64,000 nucleotides of DNA from Ruminococcus flavefaciens (GCF_900108555.1 NZ_FNWV01000014.1:1-64000); one strand, 5' to 3'. Shown: positions 52,437-61,286, counted from the stretch's first letter. A program made the numbers and translations. The notes: generated by a model from the letters alone, not told the origin.

Positions 52437-53260
52437 CCCGAGAGTCCTCCTGCGGTGATACCGCTGATAAATTTTTTCTGCGCAAGAGCAAATACTGCAA
52501 CAGAAGGTATAAGACCTATCACTGACATAGCGATTATTTTTTTCTGTTCATATCCCTGTCCCGTGCTGTCAACGGATAGTCTCAGAGCAAGGGAGAGGGG
52601 ATATTTTTCAACAGACTGTATCATTATGAGAGGTGAGAGGAAATCGTTCATTGTCCAGAGAAATGTAAAGACAGCAATTGAAACAACAGCAGGTCTTATG
52701 CATGGCATGAGCACAAAGAACAATGTTTTTAAAGTGCCGCAGCCGTCTATACGGGCAGCCTCATCGAACTCCTTCGGTACTCTTTTCATGAACTGTATAA
52801 GTATGAATACAAACATACCTTCACAGGCGAAAAGAGAGGGGAGAGTAAGAGGTATATATGTATCGAGGAGACCGAGCTTGCTCCACATATAATACTGCGG
52901 CATTATCGTAACGATAGACGGCATCAGCATACCGCATATAAGTAGCGCGAAGAAGAATTTCTTCAGCGGAAAATCAAATCTTGCAAAGCCGTAAGCCACA
53001 AGCACTGAGGAGAGCACGGCAAATACGGTCTTTGGTATGATTATCAGAAAAGTATTGATGAAATAGTGTCCCATAGTGTATGGGGTAACAGTTTCCCATG
53101 CCTTTTTGTACACATCTGTGTCAAAGCTTTTGGGCATGAACCATATAGTGGTGAATATCTCATCGTTTGATTTGAACGACGCACCGAACAGCCACAGAAG
53201 CGGATACAGCATAATGATACTTATAAAAGCAAGTACAAGATAAAGAAGGATTTTTTTCAT
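52433..53260 (-). CDS. carbohydrate ABC transporter permease (CUT1, MalG/YtcP-like)
   Basis: 275 aa with six helices. DEAARIDGCGTLKTLFFVLMP is the EAA loop that contacts the ATPase. The ATG at 53260 follows GGAGG; homology starts there. It is three bases after the first permease and overlaps GH105 by four. No ATPase is encoded in the operon, so a shared MsmK/MsmX-type ATPase elsewhere is expected. Confidence 0.93.
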   Translation of the reverse strand: MKKILLYLVLAFISIIMLYPLLWLFGASFKSNDEIFTTIWFMPKSFDTDVYKKAWETVTPYTMGHYFINTFLIIIPKTVFAVLSSVLVAYGFARFDFPLKKFFFALLICGMLMPSIVTIMPQYYMWSKLGLLDTYIPLTLPSLFACEGMFVFILIQFMKRVPKEFDEAARIDGCGTLKTLFFVLMPCIRPAVVSIAVFTFLWTMNDFLSPLIMIQSVEKYPLSLALRLSVDSTGQGYEQKKIIAMSVIGLIPSVAVFALAQKKFISGITAGGLSG

Positions 53261-53262
53261 AG

Positions 53263-54135
53263 TTAGTCCCTCCTCAGTCTGCTGGTAAACTTGTACATCA
53301 GCATAACGATAATGCCGATGATAACGAAAAGCAGCCATGAAACAGCATTTGCAGTTCCGTCGTCGCCGTACCTGAACATCTCATCATAAATGTACATACC
53401 GATAGTTCTGGTACTTCCCAGTGGACCGCCGCCTGTTATCATGTATGGTGCGTTGAATTCCTGCATCGCAGCAATTGTTTGCAGTACAAGGTTTATGAAT
53501 ATGATGTTTTTGAGCTGTGGGAGAGTAATGTAGAAAAATGCCTTTATCCTGCCGCAGCCGTCTACCTTTGCAGCATAGTACAGTTCTTTGGGGATATCGC
53601 GGAGAGCAGCAAGGAATATGACCATAGTCGAGCCGAATTCCCATACTCTCAGCAGCACTATTATAAACAGCGCGGCATTTGTATCTCCGTACCAGCCGAC
53701 GGGAGCTATGCCTGCTGCACTGAGCAGCTGATTTACCAGTCCGTCCGAGGTGAAAAGGTATTGCCACATTATTATGACCGCAAGGTTAGAGCCTAATATA
53801 GAAGGTATGTAGAAAGCTGTGCGGAATAATCCGATACCTTTCAGTTCGCAGTTGAGCAGTAGAGCCGCAAGGAGCGATACTACAAGTTTAAGCGGTACAA
53901 GTACAGCAGTATATTTAAGAGTTACCATTGAAGCCTGACGAATATTCCTGTCAGACAGTATGTTTTTGTAGTTATTGAAACTCAGGCAGCCGCTGTTATC
54001 GGTAAGTCCCACAACAAAGGAACATACAAAAGGATATACGATAAAAAGTATCGCACCGATAATGAACGGAAGTATCAATACAAGACCTGTGAATTTGCTT
54101 ACGCCCACAGAGTTTCGGTAAATTCGGGATTTCAT
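53263..54135 (-). CDS. carbohydrate ABC transporter permease (CUT1, MalF/YteP-like)
   Basis: 290 aa with six helices. The EAA loop is ELYYAAKVDGCGRIKAFFYITLP. The N-terminal helix (FTGLVLILPFIIGAILF) and the overall length match YteP/MalF-type permeases. It overlaps the binding-protein gene by four bases (ATGA). Confidence 0.93.
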   Translation of the reverse strand: MKSRIYRNSVGVSKFTGLVLILPFIIGAILFIVYPFVCSFVVGLTDNSGCLSFNNYKNILSDRNIRQASMVTLKYTAVLVPLKLVVSLLAALLLNCELKGIGLFRTAFYIPSILGSNLAVIIMWQYLFTSDGLVNQLLSAAGIAPVGWYGDTNAALFIIVLLRVWEFGSTMVIFLAALRDIPKELYYAAKVDGCGRIKAFFYITLPQLKNIIFINLVLQTIAAMQEFNAPYMITGGGPLGSTRTIGMYIYDEMFRYGDDGTANAVSWLLFVIIGIIVMLMYKFTSRLRRD

Positions 54136-55442
54136 TTTCTTATCTTCTCCAGATAATTATTCACTGAGTCGAACATCTGCTGTGCCGCACTGTCAATATC
54201 GGCAGTCCCGTAGGATACGGATTCTATAGCTTGGTTATAGAATTCCTTCATGCGCGAGAGCTCCATGTAAGGGCTTATCGTGACAGTATCGGCATTGCGG
54301 AGGATATCATCGCTTTCCTTTGAGAGCCCTTTCAGCTCACCGCTGTTTTTCAAAGCGGCTTCTGCCTTGTGTGACGCAGGTATACCGCGTGTAGTGCCGA
54401 GTATTTCCGCACATTCTTCGTCATTGAGCAGGAAATTGATGAAAGCAGCCGCTTCATCGGGATGTTCTGTGTTTTTAGATACAGCATACAGCAGCGACGG
54501 CTTTATCATCCAGCCGTCAGAGCAGCCGTTCTCATCGGTAAGCAGCGGACCTGCTTCAAGAACACCCTCCGCCAGTACCGATTCATATTTTCCAACTGCG
54601 CTGCCCCATTCGAGAACACCCGCAACTCTTCCGCCTATGAACTCAGGCGACTGATACAGCGCGGCATTACCGTCCTCGTCAGTGCGTGTCCTTACAGTAC
54701 GTATGACATGGCTTTCCTCCAGCTGCTTATAGAAGCTGAGTGCAGTTTTTATGTCCTCGACGGTAAAGCCGAGCCTGCCGTCAAGGGTAATGAACTGTCT
54801 GCCTGTCTGCTGCTGAACATAAACCACCGCCAGATACCATGCAGTGCCTCCCGACTGTATATCAAGGTCAAGAGGATAAAGCCCGTCTGCACCGAAGCTG
54901 TTGCCGAGAGCCATAAGTTCGTTCCATGTTTCTGGGTAATCAGCCCCCATTTTGCTGAAAACCTCGGAATTATAGAAAAGACTTCTTCCGCTTACCGATA
55001 CCGTAACAGCGTTGAGCTTTCCGCTGACTCTGCCGAAAGATAGCACCTCTTCATCGAACTGAGAGAGATCAAGCTGTGAACTCAGTTCATCGAGGTCGTA
55101 AAATCCGTTCCCGTCAGGGGACATGGAAATGAGCCAGTCGTAGTTTATCTGCATGATATCGGGTTCAGTGCCACCCTTTACCTGTGAAGTGACCTTTTCC
55201 GACCAGCCGTCCCAGCCTCCGTATTCGGGAGTTATGGTGATATCGGGGTGCTTCTTGTTCCACAGTTCAATGGCTTTTAAAGTAGCTTCGTGTCTGTCGT
55301 CACCGCCCCACCATGAAAAGCGCAGGCTGCACTTATCAAGTTTCCCATCGGGCTTAGTGACTTTGTGTACCGTTTTTGCCGAGCAGGCAGAGAGCGACAT
55401 TGCGCAGCATACAGCTGCGATCTTTAAAAATATTTTTTTCAT
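54132..55442 (-). CDS. extracellular sugar-binding lipoprotein of the ABC transporter
   Basis: 436 aa from the ATG at 55442. Lipobox SLSAC. The family 1 solute-binding pattern is visible: LRFSWWGGDDRHEATLKAIELWNKKHP, EPDIMQINYDWL and the C-terminal ECAEILGTTRGIP hinge. It captures the oligosaccharide outside the cell and hands it to the two permeases encoded next. The GH105 gene at the end of the operon points to unsaturated rhamnogalacturonan (pectin) disaccharides as the ligand, which is inference. The ribosome site is weak (GAGAG). Confidence 0.91.
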   Translation of the reverse strand: MKKIFLKIAAVCCAMSLSACSAKTVHKVTKPDGKLDKCSLRFSWWGGDDRHEATLKAIELWNKKHPDITITPEYGGWDGWSEKVTSQVKGGTEPDIMQINYDWLISMSPDGNGFYDLDELSSQLDLSQFDEEVLSFGRVSGKLNAVTVSVSGRSLFYNSEVFSKMGADYPETWNELMALGNSFGADGLYPLDLDIQSGGTAWYLAVVYVQQQTGRQFITLDGRLGFTVEDIKTALSFYKQLEESHVIRTVRTRTDEDGNAALYQSPEFIGGRVAGVLEWGSAVGKYESVLAEGVLEAGPLLTDENGCSDGWMIKPSLLYAVSKNTEHPDEAAAFINFLLNDEECAEILGTTRGIPASHKAEAALKNSGELKGLSKESDDILRNADTVTISPYMELSRMKEFYNQAIESVSYGTADIDSAAQQMFDSVNNYLEKIRK

Positions 55443-55475
55443 ACTCTCAGATCCCGAATAAATGATATTACAGTA

Positions 55476-55504
55476 ATTATACATCATTTACGCTTAAAAA
55501 TCAA
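55476..55504 (-). promoter_or_regulatory. promoter of the sugar ABC operon
   Basis: Minus strand TTGATT (55504-55499), 17 bp, TATAAT (55481-55476). No clear operator palindrome is seen around it. Confidence 0.75.
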
Positions 55505-55564
55505 TAGAAAAATAGTGAATTCAGACAAAATAAACAGGGGGGAGTATTATCAGCCCATGTAAAT

Positions 55565-55612
55565 AAAAAAGCCCTTAGTCGTTAGCAATTGTGTCGCCTT
55601 CGGCTAAGGGCT
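55565..55612 (-). terminator. terminator of sigG built from a dispersed repeat
   Basis: Minus strand AGCCCTTAG and CTAAGGGCT pair and are followed by TTTTTTATTT. The arms and the adjacent AGCCATTAGCC belong to the same TTAGCC-type repeat seen at about 18590. Confidence 0.78.
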
Positions 55613-55629
55613 AATGGCTAAAGGCTGTA

Positions 55630-56403
55630 TTATATACTGCTTTTTATCCGTTTGATAGCACTTTTTTCAAGCCGTGAGACCTGCGCCTGAGATATACCTA
55701 TCTCACTTGCAACTTCCACCTGAGTTTTTCCGCGGAAAAATCTGAGATAAAGGATATTTTTCTCGCGTTCCCCAAGATCCTTTATGGCATCGCGGATAGT
55801 GAGCTCGTCCATACAGCTTTCAACGTCGTTAAGGTCACTTATCTGATCCATAATGTAGAGATTATCCTCAGAGTCTGAGTAAACTGGCTCATACAGCGAC
55901 ACAGGATCGCTTATACTTTCAAGAGCGATAACTACATCTGCACGTTTGACGCCTACCTCCTTTGATATCTCATCAATATTCGGCTCACGCTGTAGAGAAT
56001 TCGTTAGTTTTTCCTTGGCTTGTATAGCCTTATATGCCAGATCGCGGAGTGAACGGCTTATCTTGACATGGCTGCTGTCTCTGAGGTAACGTCTAAGCTC
56101 ACCGCTTATCATCGGAACACAGTAGGTGGAAAAACGCACTTCCTTCGTGAGATCGAAGTTGTTTATAGCTTTTATGAGCCCGATAACACCTATCTGGAAC
56201 AGATCGTCGATATCCTCGCCTCGTCCCGTAAAGTGCTGTATAACACTTAGAACAAGGCGCAGATTGCCTTTTATGAGCTTATCCTTTGCAGCCTTGCTGC
56301 CGCTGGCGCGTATTTCCTTGAGCAGTGCTATCTTTTCATCTTCTTTCAGTACGGTAAGCTCCGAGGTATTTATCCCTGCGATAACGACTTTATTGTATGC
56401 CAT
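55630..56403 (-). CDS. sigG: sporulation sigma factor sigma-G
   Basis: 257 aa. The N-terminus NKVVIAGINTSELTVL matches the sigma-G-specific start. Region 2 has NLRLVLSVIQHF, DDLFQIGVIGLIKAI and FSTYCVPMISGELRRYLRD; region 3 has VSLYEPVYSD; region 4 has GKTQVEVASEIGISQAQVSRLE. Sigma-G runs late forespore transcription in endospore formers. No spoIIG genes (sigE/spoIIGA) flank it here. Its presence suggests the lineage retains or once had sporulation. GGAGG precedes the ATG. Confidence 0.93.
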   Translation of the reverse strand: MAYNKVVIAGINTSELTVLKEDEKIALLKEIRASGSKAAKDKLIKGNLRLVLSVIQHFTGRGEDIDDLFQIGVIGLIKAINNFDLTKEVRFSTYCVPMISGELRRYLRDSSHVKISRSLRDLAYKAIQAKEKLTNSLQREPNIDEISKEVGVKRADVVIALESISDPVSLYEPVYSDSEDNLYIMDQISDLNDVESCMDELTIRDAIKDLGEREKNILYLRFFRGKTQVEVASEIGISQAQVSRLEKSAIKRIKSSI

Positions 56404-56436
56404 TGAAAATATCCTCCGTAAAAATGGTTACGAGGA

Positions 56437-56465
56437 TATTATTGCCTTATTGCATTATTGTAATC
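56437..56465 (-). promoter_or_regulatory. possible sigma-F-type promoter of sigG
   Basis: Minus strand GGCAATAATA fits the forespore sigma-F -10 consensus (GGNRANANTW). An upstream GATTA at 14 bp is one mismatch from GYWTA, with slightly short spacing. In Bacillus, sigma-F transcribes sigG. Weak evidence. Confidence 0.3.
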
Positions 56466-56485
56466 ACAGGTAAAAAATGGCATGG

Positions 56486-56511
56486 AAAAAGGAGCAGCTT
56501 TGCTGCTCCTT
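56486..56511 (-). terminator. terminator after the pdxY-hypothetical pair
   Basis: Minus strand AAGGAGCAGC/GCTGCTCCTT with an AAA loop, then TTTCC. It touches the stop codon of the preceding gene. Confidence 0.85.
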
Positions 56512-56909
56512 CAAATAACTATTTCGGGTATGCGGAACGGATATTTCTGATTAAACGAGCGTATGCTTACAGCATTGAAATCAAAGACAGCATTTCTGTC
56601 GCTGAGTTTTTCCTTGCTTGGCATAGCGATCAGAAGATCGGCTATGTCCTGAGCTATCCAGTAGTGCTGAGCTACGAGGATATCTCTCAGCAGTTTTATT
56701 GTAGTAACGACAAATGCTGTAGCACAGTTTGGAACATTATCGTATATCCAGACTTTTTTCAAAAGCTTTGAGGATATTGCTGAAATGGCAGTCGCTTCTG
56801 ACATACTGCCGTTGATTATGCCATATAAAGCTTCTGCGCAGCACAGACTGTCAGGGGTTTTGCTGTTGTCCTTGATAAATCGAGCAGTTTCTTTAATTAA
56901 TACTATCAT
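56511..56909 (-). CDS. hypothetical protein downstream of the PdxY-like kinase
   Basis: 132 aa, soluble, mostly helical, with no signal peptide or membrane helix. Contains DSLCCAEALYGIINGS and NCATAFVVTTIKLLRD segments. No family recognised. Its start lies two bases after the kinase stop, so the two are co-translated. A connection to vitamin B6 is possible only by position. Confidence 0.65.
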   Translation of the reverse strand: MIVLIKETARFIKDNSKTPDSLCCAEALYGIINGSMSEATAISAISSKLLKKVWIYDNVPNCATAFVVTTIKLLRDILVAQHYWIAQDIADLLIAMPSKEKLSDRNAVFDFNAVSIRSFNQKYPFRIPEIVI

Positions 56910-56911
56910 AG

Positions 56912-57760
56912 TTACTCCTTGACATATTCGATAAGCTTGCCGAGACAGAGCTCAAAGCAGCTTCCGTACCATGTTTCCTCCATATGCGGGATAGTAGCTT
57001 CTATGCAGTCGAGAGTGAACTTTACAGCGATATCGAGGCATTGCTGCATATCCTTGCCGAGTGCGCAGGCACCCGAAAAAACGCTTGAAAAGATATCACC
57101 CGTACCGTGGAAGCGTGAGTTTATATTCTTGCCGAATGAGAAGTAGAATTTATCGTTTACCGAATCATAGGCAGCTGCGCCCTGTAGCTTGTCATCGAAG
57201 TGTACTCCCGTAATGATAGGAGTTTTGCAGCCAAGCTCTGAGAGCTTTATGAGAACATTTTTTATATAGTCCTCATCGTAGTCCTCAGTGTAAGGTATAT
57301 CGAGGAGGAAAGCCACCTCTGTCATATTTGGGAGAATGAAATCAGCCTTTGAGCAGAGCCTGCGCATTTCCGCAACGAAAGAGGGCGTAAAGCCTGCATA
57401 GAGCTTGCCTGCATCACCGAGAACGGGATCAACGATGATAAAATTGTTGTCAGTGCCGAAGTCATCAAAGAAGTCCGATACTATCTGCACCTGTTCCTGC
57501 GAACCGAGATAGCCTGTGTACAGTGCATCGAACTTTAAATCCATGCTTTTCCAGTGAGCAGCTATAGCAGGGATATCGCTTGTAAGGTCGCGGAATGTGT
57601 AATCCTTGAAGCCTTCGCCCGTATGAGTTGACAGTACAGCTGTAGGGATAACGGCTGTCTCGATACCCATAGCAGAAATTATAGGCAGAGCCACTGTCAG
57701 GGAGCATTTTCCGAAGCAGGAAATGTCCTGTATAGAAACGATCTTTTTCATGTTCATCAT
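56912..57760 (-). CDS. pyridoxal/pyridoxamine kinase (PdxY-type, ribokinase family)
   Basis: 282 aa. VSIQDISCFGKCSLTVALP is the N-terminal block, VDPVLGD the central block, and FHGTGDIFSSVFSGA contains the GTGD anion hole with the catalytic Asp. It phosphorylates pyridoxal, pyridoxine or pyridoxamine in the cytoplasm as a salvage step to PLP. The first codons read MMNM, so the true start may be the ATG at 57751; the ribosome site (GAAAGAATG) is weak. Confidence 0.88.
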   Translation of the reverse strand: MMNMKKIVSIQDISCFGKCSLTVALPIISAMGIETAVIPTAVLSTHTGEGFKDYTFRDLTSDIPAIAAHWKSMDLKFDALYTGYLGSQEQVQIVSDFFDDFGTDNNFIIVDPVLGDAGKLYAGFTPSFVAEMRRLCSKADFILPNMTEVAFLLDIPYTEDYDEDYIKNVLIKLSELGCKTPIITGVHFDDKLQGAAAYDSVNDKFYFSFGKNINSRFHGTGDIFSSVFSGACALGKDMQQCLDIAVKFTLDCIEATIPHMEETWYGSCFELCLGKLIEYVKE

Positions 57761-57788
57761 TCTTTCAGTATGTATTCATCAATTTTTG

Positions 57789-57817
57789 ATTATACCCCAA
57801 ATAAATGCCTTTGTCAA
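57789..57817 (-). promoter_or_regulatory. promoter of the PdxY-like kinase
   Basis: Minus strand TTGACA (57817-57812), 17 bp, TATAAT (57794-57789), with GGGG before the -10. Consensus. Confidence 0.8.
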
Positions 57818-57829
57818 TATGTGGAAAAG

Positions 57830-57858
57830 AAAAAGCTGCCGTTTTCACAGCAGCTTTT
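57830..57858 (-). terminator. terminator of the sigma/sensor operon
   Basis: Minus strand AAAAGCTGC/GCAGCTTTT with a 10-nt loop and T-rich 3' side. Confidence 0.82.
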
Positions 57859-57865
57859 TCATGTT

Positions 57866-59527
57866 TTACTCTACGAACCAAGGTTTTTCAGAGTTGAGTG
57901 CCATTAGAAGGTCAAATTCGGTCTTATAATCGCCGTTTGGATTAATAGTATTAAGTATATCTGTACTAAGAGACATATCGGCATTATGCAGGAAAGCACT
58001 TATAAGCGGTCTGCCGTAGCCCGGTACTAAAGTCAGGTATACGACATTTTCTTTTGATACTCTGTAGGTTGCTCCGTTTATGACTCTGAATTTCATAACA
58101 TCGCTTTTATTCGAGATAAATGTCCTGTTGAGATACGGACTGAAATCCGAAGGATCAAGATCCTCTCCCTTTTCGTTATGCAGACGTACAACATCATCAA
58201 GGGTTATAGTACCTGCTGTGGGAGCTGCTATTATCGCTTCAGTCAATGTCCAGTCATTTACCAAGTCGAGCACTTGCTGATACTGTGTTACGTGGATATC
58301 AACGCTGTTGTGACCAACGTTGTCAACGAGGCTGCATACAGCGATACTGCCGTCATAGTTGGCAGATATATTCAGATACCAGTTGTCACGGTCGGAGATT
58401 TTAAATTTCATATGCGAGTTGTCATAATAATTTGAATAAGAGCAGTATTTGCGGAAATCCTCCATTTTCAGATAATTACTGTTTTTCGCTATATTCAATA
58501 CCTCTTCAGTTGTAATAACACCTGCATATTCGGGCTTTTCTACAGTTGGCTGCTTAGTTACAGCCTTTTCTGTGTACAATTCCTCTGTTTTTGCTGTATT
58601 TCCGTATATATCACCGTCAGTACAGGTGATGTGGGTTATGGTCTTGCCCTCAGGACAAACCATAACTATGTCATTTCTGCTTCCGCTGACCCAGTATTCA
58701 ATGAGGTTAACGCCGCTGCCGCCGTTTACATCATAGTATGGCTGAACGGTTCTTATCTTCCTGTATATCTCATCGAAATTTGAGCTTTCAGCAATGAACT
58801 GCTTTACCTGCGCAAGTGTGACACGGGGCGAATCTGCACTTATCTCGCCGCTGAGTATAGCTCTTTCGCGCACCATTAAACAAGCCCAGTGCTTGTCTTC
58901 CCATTCTTCTATCTCTGCAAGAGTCATGCTTTTAGTCTTTACAGCAGAAGTAACGCTTGTTTTTGCAGCAGTTGCGGTTTTGGCGGTAGTTTTGTTAGTG
59001 CGCTTAGTTGAAGCATTTGCCTTTGTGGTATTTGTCTTTGCTGCATCTGTAGTTTTAGCGTTTCCTGCCATTTTTACGGTAATATCTGCTTTTGTGCTTG
59101 TTGTCTGCACCTTTTTTGTGCCCGTATCCTCAGATTTTTCCTCATTTACCGCTGTAGTTTCGGTCGTGTCCGCATCTTCGGCAGTTACGGTATCAGTTCC
59201 TGTTACCGTAGTAGCAGTAGCCACAACCACAGGCTCTTCCACATAAGGCTTAGGCGAAGGAGCGTTCATTTTAAGCAGTCCGAACACTGCGCCGCCTACC
59301 ACGAACATACAGGCTGCAACTATTAGAATAGGACGAAGTACAGGGGAGCGGCTGACACGCTCGGCAACGAATGTCTCGCTGTTTTCGGGCGACAGGTTCA
59401 TTTTCTCCAGACTTTTAGCGTAAATGCGCTGTGCTGTCTTTTTATCAGCGGCAGTATAGTTGTCGGCTATGTTTTCGATAGTTTTATCTCCTGCTCTGTG
59501 CAGAATATCAGAGATATTCTTTTTCAT
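57866..59527 (-). CDS. single-pass membrane sensor with three repeated extracellular units, candidate anti-sigma partner
   Basis: 553 aa. A cytoplasmic N-terminus (about 1-68; helical, with IYAKSLEKMNLS) is followed by one helix (about 70-88), a Thr/Lys/Ala-rich linker (about 95-205), then three units of about 90 residues. The units start at VTLAQVKQFI, ITTEEVLNIA and ITLDDVVRLH; each has a short helix, then an aromatic YY/YL element and beta strands. The gene follows a sigma-70-family gene by 13 bases. Layout matches the protein at 27075-28280. Anti-sigma function is inferred; the ligand of the outer units is unknown. Confidence 0.7.
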   Translation of the reverse strand: MKKNISDILHRAGDKTIENIADNYTAADKKTAQRIYAKSLEKMNLSPENSETFVAERVSRSPVLRPILIVAACMFVVGGAVFGLLKMNAPSPKPYVEEPVVVATATTVTGTDTVTAEDADTTETTAVNEEKSEDTGTKKVQTTSTKADITVKMAGNAKTTDAAKTNTTKANASTKRTNKTTAKTATAAKTSVTSAVKTKSMTLAEIEEWEDKHWACLMVRERAILSGEISADSPRVTLAQVKQFIAESSNFDEIYRKIRTVQPYYDVNGGSGVNLIEYWVSGSRNDIVMVCPEGKTITHITCTDGDIYGNTAKTEELYTEKAVTKQPTVEKPEYAGVITTEEVLNIAKNSNYLKMEDFRKYCSYSNYYDNSHMKFKISDRDNWYLNISANYDGSIAVCSLVDNVGHNSVDIHVTQYQQVLDLVNDWTLTEAIIAAPTAGTITLDDVVRLHNEKGEDLDPSDFSPYLNRTFISNKSDVMKFRVINGATYRVSKENVVYLTLVPGYGRPLISAFLHNADMSLSTDILNTINPNGDYKTEFDLLMALNSEKPWFVE

Positions 59528-59540
59528 AGGTTTACCTCCT

Positions 59541-60101
59541 TTACAAAGTTATATCAAGGTCCGCAAGAAGAGATTTCAGCTTTTTCAGAGCACGTCTCAG
59601 CCTGCTTCTCACGGTTATGGGGTTCATTCCGAGAATTTTTGCGGTCTCGGAGGAATTATGTTCATAGAAAAACTTATGTATTATAATAGAAGCATCAGGC
59701 TCACCGAGGGAGCTTATCCGTGCGAGGAGCATCTCTGACAGCTCGGCATTTTCAGTTTGAGCTTCTATATTGTCAGCGGAGGGGAGAGATGAGCTTAAAT
59801 CATCTTCCAGCGGGACATTTTTCGATGTATGAGAAACAAGCGAGCGTTTAATGTCTATTGCCCGTCTTTTTGCAGAAGTACCGATATAGGCTTTCAGCGA
59901 TCCTTCATGCATCAAATTATAATTCATAGCCACATCGCTGATAACGTCCGAGGTGCAGTCCTCAATATCACTCTGAGAGCCAACGCCGCGCAGAACGCTG
60001 AAAACAATGGTGTAGCAGTAGCTCCAGTATTCGTCAAACAGAGCCCTGAAGCCTTCTTCGGCTGACTGCCTGAGCTTCGCTTTTATCTCGTTATCGGTCA
60101 T
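59541..60101 (-). CDS. ECF-like RNA polymerase sigma factor
   Basis: 186 aa from the ATG at 60101, which follows a strong GAGGAGG. Region 2 covers about 15-80 (FRALFDEYWSYCYTIVFSVL, SDIEDCTSDVISDVAM). Region 4 covers about 125-180 (HNSSETAKILGMNPITVRSRLRRALKKL), the helix-turn-helix that reads -35. It is followed 13 bases later by a membrane protein that probably controls it. Target genes unknown. Confidence 0.87.
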   Translation of the reverse strand: MTDNEIKAKLRQSAEEGFRALFDEYWSYCYTIVFSVLRGVGSQSDIEDCTSDVISDVAMNYNLMHEGSLKAYIGTSAKRRAIDIKRSLVSHTSKNVPLEDDLSSSLPSADNIEAQTENAELSEMLLARISSLGEPDASIIIHKFFYEHNSSETAKILGMNPITVRSRLRRALKKLKSLLADLDITL

Positions 60102-60277
60102 ATATCCCACCTCCTCACATGAAAGCATTTTGCCGTATACGTTTGCTTTCATTATACACATACGGAAGAGGAATGTAAAGTGGTGCACTAAAAAATGATT
60201 TTTATAAAATTATTGATAAGCGGAATATGCAATAAAATAAAGGGAATAAATATTTTGGTAAAAATTTACTTTTAATG

Positions 60278-60306
60278 TTGCTTTATTAATAAATTTGTGT
60301 TATAAT
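60278..60306 (+). promoter_or_regulatory. promoter of the DUF3737 gene
   Basis: TTGCTT (60278-60283), 17 bp, TATAAT (60301-60306), 29 bp before the start. Confidence 0.72.
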
Positions 60307-60335
60307 TGTAGAAAAACTCAATAAGGAGTGAGATT

Positions 60336-61184
60336 ATGAAAGAAATACTCAACGAGACTCTGACGGGGGAAAGAGCTCTGTTTCAGGACAATGAACTCAG
60401 AATAAGCGGAACTGTCTTTGATGACGGCGAAGCTCCACTCAAACACACAAGGTATATTGAACTTTCCGACTGCACATTCAAGTCAAAATATTTTCTCTGG
60501 TACAGTAACTTCATAAAGCTGAAGGATTGCAGGATAGACGAAAGCGGCTGTGACGGAATGTGGTATACCTCCGATGTAAACATTTCAGATACAGTGATAG
60601 ACGCTCCTAAGACTTTCCGCCGTTCAAAGGGTATAAGTCTGCGCAATGTCCAGTTTACCAACAGCAACGAGACATTATGGAAATGCAATAATATCCGTAT
60701 GTACAATGTCAAGGTAAAGGGCGATTATCTTGGTATGGACTGCGACGGTATGGAGATATCAGGACTTGAGCTTGACGGCGACCATTGCTTTGACGGCGCA
60801 AGGAACATAACTGTCCGTAATTCCGTGATCAACTCAAGGGACGCATTCTGGAACACCGAGAATGTTATAATTTATGATTCTACAATAAAAGGTGATTATT
60901 TCGGCTGGAATTCGAGGAATATCGTTCTTGTGAACTGTATCGTCGAGAGCCATCAGGGAATGTGCTATATTGAAAATCTCAGTATGAGGAACTGCAAGCT
61001 GCCGAATACCGACCTTGCATTTGAGTATTCAACAGTAAATGCAGATATCAGAGGACACATAGACAGTATCAAAAATCCTACCTGCGGCATAATACAGGCA
61101 TCTTCCGTAGGCGAGATGATACTTGAAAAGGATAAGGTGGACATAACAAGAACAAAGATTATCTGCGCTGAAAAAACTGAATGA
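60336..61184 (+). CDS. DUF3737-family beta-helix protein
   Basis: 282 aa, no signal peptide. Short beta-strand repeats run throughout (IELSDCTFKSKYFLWYS, IKLKDCRIDES, ISLRNVQFTN, IRMYNVKVKGDYLG, ITVRNSVINSRDAFWN), as in right-handed parallel beta-helices. The family is widespread in gut Bacillota with no firmly known function; carbohydrate binding has been assumed from the fold. AAGGAG precedes the ATG. Single-gene unit. Confidence 0.85.
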   Translation: MKEILNETLTGERALFQDNELRISGTVFDDGEAPLKHTRYIELSDCTFKSKYFLWYSNFIKLKDCRIDESGCDGMWYTSDVNISDTVIDAPKTFRRSKGISLRNVQFTNSNETLWKCNNIRMYNVKVKGDYLGMDCDGMEISGLELDGDHCFDGARNITVRNSVINSRDAFWNTENVIIYDSTIKGDYFGWNSRNIVLVNCIVESHQGMCYIENLSMRNCKLPNTDLAFEYSTVNADIRGHIDSIKNPTCGIIQASSVGEMILEKDKVDITRTKIICAEKTE

Positions 61185-61213
61185 AGCATGGGCAGAACCC
61201 ATTCACGATGAAC

Positions 61214-61249
61214 GAAAAAAGCCTCGGCACAATAAATGCGCCGAGGCTC
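61214..61249 (-). terminator. terminator of ackA (and likely the DUF3737 gene)
   Basis: AGCCTCGGC/GCCGAGGCT, 9-bp stem with 11-nt loop. On the minus strand TTTTTT follows. It lies between convergent genes. Confidence 0.85.
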
Positions 61250-61286
61250 TGCTATACATTGATTTATTTCTGTATATATGTTAGAA

